From NCBI RefSeq assembly GCF_910584465.1, contig NZ_CAJUBK010000079.1:1-8309 (forward strand): a stretch of 8,309 nucleotides of DNA. Direction: 5' to 3'. Positions 5,954 to 8,309 of this stretch are shown piece by piece. Source of the DNA: an uncultured Oscillibacter sp. (GTDB lineage: Bacteria; Bacillota; Clostridia; Oscillospirales; Oscillospiraceae). The position numbers and the translations under genes were made by a program. Each line of letters begins with the position of its first letter. The stretch's first letter is position 1. The notes beneath the pieces are model-generated. The model ran no database searches. It had not been told where the DNA came from and was given only the letters and a program-made list of their open reading frames with translations.

Positions 5954-6721
5954 TTACTGGAAGCGGCCGACCTCGGTGGCCGCCCGGTTCATCACCTGAT
6001 CGTACATCTTGGTGACCTGCGCAGCGCTCTGGAGGGCCCGCTGATAGGTGATCATCTCGGTCATCTGCTTGACCATGTCGCTGTTGGAGCGTTCCAGGTA
6101 CTGGTTCCAGATCACGAAATCCGTGCTCTGCTGGGCGCCCTCCCCGGTGAAGAGGCCCCGGTCGTTCCGCTCCAGCGCCTCGTTGTCCTCGAAGCGGTAG
6201 ACCCCCAGCTGTCCGATGGCGGTGCCGCCCTCATCCGAGAGCACGTCGTAATAGATGGTGCCCTGCTTGTCGCACCGGATCTTGTCGGTGCCCAGGTAGA
6301 TGGGCTGGCCCTGGGGATCCAGCACCTGGCCGAAGCCGGGGAGGCAGAGGTAGCCCTCGTCATCCAAGGAGAAGTTGCCCATCCGGGTGTACGCCACCTC
6401 GCCGTCCGCGTCCTGGACGGCGAAGAAGCCCTCCCCCACGATGGCGAAGTCCAGCGGCAGGTCCGTGGGCTCCGGGATGCCCTGGCTGTAGTCCGTGTAG
6501 ATGTCGCTGGGCGCCCGGATATAGCTCTGCCGGCCGATCTCCGTCCCGCTGCTGTGGTCCACGTCCACACGGCTGTACATCACGTCGTCGAAGGTCGTGG
6601 CGACGTAGCGTTCCTGCTTATAGCCCGCCGTGGAGATGTTGACCATGTTGTTGCCGATGACATTGAGGTTCTGCTGGTGCGTCAGCATGGCGGAGGTCAG
6701 ATTGTAAAACCCCTTGAACAT
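5954..6721 (-). CDS. Flagellar rod protein, FlgF/FlgG family (first copy)
   Basis: This 255-residue rod protein has the same architecture as its neighbour. The N-terminal rod motif includes GNNMVNISTAGYK (23-35), where NLANVNTTGFK-like sequence is usual. The central block has LDFAIVGEGFFAVQDADG (90-107) followed by YTRMGNFSLDDEG (111-123), a strong FlgG-family signature. The C-terminus has LERSNSDMVKQMTEMITYQR (209-228) and a terminal helix. It would form part of the proximal or distal rod joining the MS ring to the hook. Its ATG is only 3 nt after the fliA stop, so its ribosome site (an AGGAAGAAGGG-like stretch) lies inside the end of fliA and the two are probably coupled. Sequence divergence from the second copy suggests distinct rod positions. 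Whether it is FlgF or FlgG is not decided from sequence alone. Confidence 0.92.
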   Translation of the reverse strand: MFKGFYNLTSAMLTHQQNLNVIGNNMVNISTAGYKQERYVATTFDDVMYSRVDVDHSSGTEIGRQSYIRAPSDIYTDYSQGIPEPTDLPLDFAIVGEGFFAVQDADGEVAYTRMGNFSLDDEGYLCLPGFGQVLDPQGQPIYLGTDKIRCDKQGTIYYDVLSDEGGTAIGQLGVYRFEDNEALERNDRGLFTGEGAQQSTDFVIWNQYLERSNSDMVKQMTEMITYQRALQSAAQVTKMYDQVMNRAATEVGRFQ

Positions 6722-6724
6722 ACG

Positions 6725-7564
6725 TTATCCCTTCTTCCTCTTCGGTTTCGGCGCCTCTGTCTCGCTGAAGTAGCTCTCCATATAGTTCCGCAGCTTTTGG
6801 ATCGCGCGGGTATGTATCTGGGAGATGCGGGGCTCGCTGAGCTCCATCACCTGAGCGATCTCCTTCAGGTGGAGGTTCCGCTCATAGTACAGGGAGAGGA
6901 CGATCTGCTCGTTCTCCCGCAGGGAGGCGATGCCCTGGGCCAGGGCCCTCTGGAGCTCCCGCTCCTGGAGGACCGCCTCCGGCTGGCTCTGCAGGTCGCT
7001 GGAGGGGACCTCCATCTGGTAGCCGCCGCCCGACGCCTCCCGGGTGTCCATCAGCACGTCCAGGGAGAGGACGTTGCTCAGGGCGATGTTGGCGGCGTCC
7101 TTCTGATACCGCTCCTGGGAGATGCCCAGGTGCTTGGCGATCTCCTCGTCCGTGGGGGTCCGCCCCAGGGCGGTGGAGAGCTCCGCCGCGGCCAGGTCGA
7201 TCTCCTTGGCCCGCTTCCGGACGTTCCGGGGGATCCAGTCCTGCTTCCGGGCCAGGTCGATGACCATGCCCCGGATGCGCTTGGAGACGTAGGTCTCGAA
7301 CTTCACGCCCTTGTCCGGGTCGAACTTGTCGATGGCCCCCAGCAGGGTCAGGATGCCCTCGTTGATGATGTCCTCGATCTGGGCGAAGCTGCTGTACACG
7401 CCCCGGATCTGCATGGCGGCGCTCTTGATCAGCCCCTCATACCGCAGGGCCAGGGGCCATTTCAGGCTCTCGTCCCCCGTTTCCTTGTAGAGCCGCAGGA
7501 GGTCCTGGGTATCCATCTCCTCGATCTGCCGCTCGTCGTAGCGCAGGGCGGTCGTCTCGTTCAT
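6725..7564 (-). CDS. fliA: Sigma-28 family RNA polymerase sigma factor (FliA/SigD)
   Basis: FliA/SigD directs RNA polymerase to late flagellar, motility and chemotaxis promoters. The 279-residue protein has region 2 (about 35-110, with FAQIEDIINEGILTLLGAID at 60-79 and KFETYVSKRIRGMVIDLARK at 88-107), region 3 (about 115-195, containing GRTPTDEEIAKHLGIS) and region 4 (about 205-262, with the helix-turn-helix LHLKEIAQVMELSEPRISQI at 231-250). The run DWIPRNVRKRAKEID (109-123) is typical of the FliA/WhiG branch. A region 1 is lacking, as expected for the group. The Lys-rich tail (273-278) is unremarkable. The ATG overlaps the flhA stop as ATGA (7561-7564), so translation is coupled to flhA. No anti-sigma gene (flgM) is in the window. 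SigF/SigB-type factors are excluded by the flagellar context and region 2 sequence. Confidence 0.96.
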   Translation of the reverse strand: MNETTALRYDERQIEEMDTQDLLRLYKETGDESLKWPLALRYEGLIKSAAMQIRGVYSSFAQIEDIINEGILTLLGAIDKFDPDKGVKFETYVSKRIRGMVIDLARKQDWIPRNVRKRAKEIDLAAAELSTALGRTPTDEEIAKHLGISQERYQKDAANIALSNVLSLDVLMDTREASGGGYQMEVPSSDLQSQPEAVLQERELQRALAQGIASLRENEQIVLSLYYERNLHLKEIAQVMELSEPRISQIHTRAIQKLRNYMESYFSETEAPKPKRKKG

Positions 7565-8309
7565 GTGCCCACCGCCTTCCGTTCCGACCGGGCCGGGCCG
7601 TCCAGGGTGATGTTGCCGATGGCCTGGATCTGCACGGCGCTGGTGATCTCATTGAAGGAGAGCACATAGACGCCGGGATAGAACTGGGTGATCATCTTGG
7701 CGAAGTAGCCCCGGATCACCTGGCTGACCAGGATGATGGGGGTCTGGGAGAGGTCGTTGAACTTCTTCATCTGGTTCGCCAGCTGAGAGACGATCTGCTG
7801 CATCAGGTCCGGGCCCATCGCCAGGTACACGCCCTGCTCGTTCCGGGTGAGGGAGGCGATGATCTTCTTCTCCACCTCCGCGTCCAGGGTGACGACCCGG
7901 AGCTGCCCGTCCTCGCAGAAGCGGCGGGTGATGGTGCGGGCCAGCGCGCCGCGGACCTGCTCCGTGGCGGCGTCGATGTCCCGGCCCTGGGTCAGCGCGT
8001 CGGCCAGGGTCTCCACGATGGTGCCCAGATCCTTGATGGGCACGCCCTCTTTCAGGAGGTTCCGGAGCACCTTCTCCAGCGTGGCGTAAGAGATGATGCT
8101 GGGGATGGCCTCTTCCACCAGTTCGGGGGCGGAGCGCTTCAAATTGTCCACCAGCTGGATGGTCTCCGTCCGGCCCAGCATCTCGTAGGCGTACTTCTTC
8201 ACCGTCTCGGACAGGTGGGTCAGCATGACGGACAGGGGATCGATGACGTTGTACCCGTAGATCTCCGCCATCTCCTTGTTCTCCGGCAGGATCCACCGGG
8301 AGGGGATGC
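7561..8309 (-). CDS. flhA: Flagellar export-gate protein FlhA (3' part, cut by window edge)
   Basis: The reading frame is open to the window edge, so this is the last 248 residues of a protein usually near 690 long; the methionine at 8271 is internal. The visible part is the cytoplasmic domain FlhA-C, which forms a nonameric ring and docks export substrates with their chaperones. Family landmarks are present in order: RWILPEN before an EIYGYNVIDP segment, then MLTHLSETVKKYAYEMLGR, LVDNLKRSAPELVEE, VLRNLLKEGVPIKDLGTIVE and LADALTQGRDI. These are standard in flagellar FlhA and its type III secretion homologues. The neighbouring sigma-28 gene and rod genes make the flagellar assignment secure. 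The membrane part lies beyond 8309, as does the operon promoter. The stop overlaps the fliA start by 4 nt. Confidence 0.96.
   Translation of the reverse strand, partial: IPSRWILPENKEMAEIYGYNVIDPLSVMLTHLSETVKKYAYEMLGRTETIQLVDNLKRSAPELVEEAIPSIISYATLEKVLRNLLKEGVPIKDLGTIVETLADALTQGRDIDAATEQVRGALARTITRRFCEDGQLRVVTLDAEVEKKIIASLTRNEQGVYLAMGPDLMQQIVSQLANQMKKFNDLSQTPIILVSQVIRGYFAKMITQFYPGVYVLSFNEITSAVQIQAIGNITLDGPARSERKAVGT

Noticed and set aside
5126..7669. A 2.5-kb open frame on the plus strand, antisense to the rod genes and fliA
   Set aside because: It is rich in His, Leu, Val and Asp, as expected from the reverse reading of GC-rich codons, has no recognisable domain, and lies opposite four well-supported genes. 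It is a composition artefact.
7561..8271. A complete small gene starting at the methionine at 8271
   Set aside because: The frame stays open to 8309 and the upstream codons continue the FlhA sequence (RWILPEN), so this methionine is internal to flhA.
1..8309. CRISPR array, tRNA/rRNA genes, insertion sequence or attachment site
   Set aside because: No regularly spaced repeats, RNA gene signatures, transposase or terminal inverted repeats were seen by reading both strands; coding density is almost complete.

Overview
The window is a GC-rich (by eye about 60% or more) stretch of a motile Firmicute-type bacterium. Flagellar and chemotaxis genes of the Bacillus/Clostridia kind (CheC, CheD, CheV, a sigma-28 factor next to flhA, two FlgF/FlgG-type rod proteins) sit beside a ParA-type ATPase and a ComFB-domain protein. 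The G+C content and gene order suggest a high-GC clostridium such as an Oscillospiraceae member. That placement is inference; no species is identified.

Layout. Positions 1-71 are AT-rich and hold a consensus -10 box and a strong ribosome binding site. Two plus-strand genes follow: a ParA/Soj-family ATPase (72-863, TTG start) and an Ala/Pro-rich protein ending in a ComFB domain (900-1649). A bidirectional terminator (1663-1700) separates this pair from a convergent block that fills the rest of the window on the minus strand. Read in its own direction that block is: flhA (3' part only, entering at 8309), fliA/sigD, two FlgF/FlgG-family genes, cheC, cheD, cheV, and a degenerate EAL-HDOD gene. 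Gaps of 3-57 nt and overlaps of 4 and 11 nt indicate one operon whose promoter lies beyond 8309.

How the genes fit together. FlhA is the export-gate component that handles flagellar substrates, FliA transcribes late flagellar and chemotaxis genes, and the FlgF/FlgG pair builds the rod. CheC (CheY-P phosphatase), CheD (receptor deamidase) and CheV (coupling protein with a receiver domain) are the adaptation modules typical of Gram-positive chemotaxis. The block resembles the B. subtilis segment flhA-flhF-flhG-cheB-cheA-cheW-cheC-cheD-sigD, but flhF, flhG, cheB, cheA and cheW are absent and the order differs.

The most interesting part is the plus-strand pair. A ParA-type ATPase lies next to a protein with a basic N-terminal peptide, a long disordered Ala/Pro linker and a C-terminal ComFB domain. 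This layout resembles ParA-type positioning systems with a dedicated adaptor. ComFB domains have recently been linked to cyclic di-nucleotide binding, and the convergent neighbour is an EAL-HDOD protein, so a link between c-di-GMP, motility and intracellular positioning is a reasonable, untested hypothesis. The first active site of CheC also departs from the family motif.
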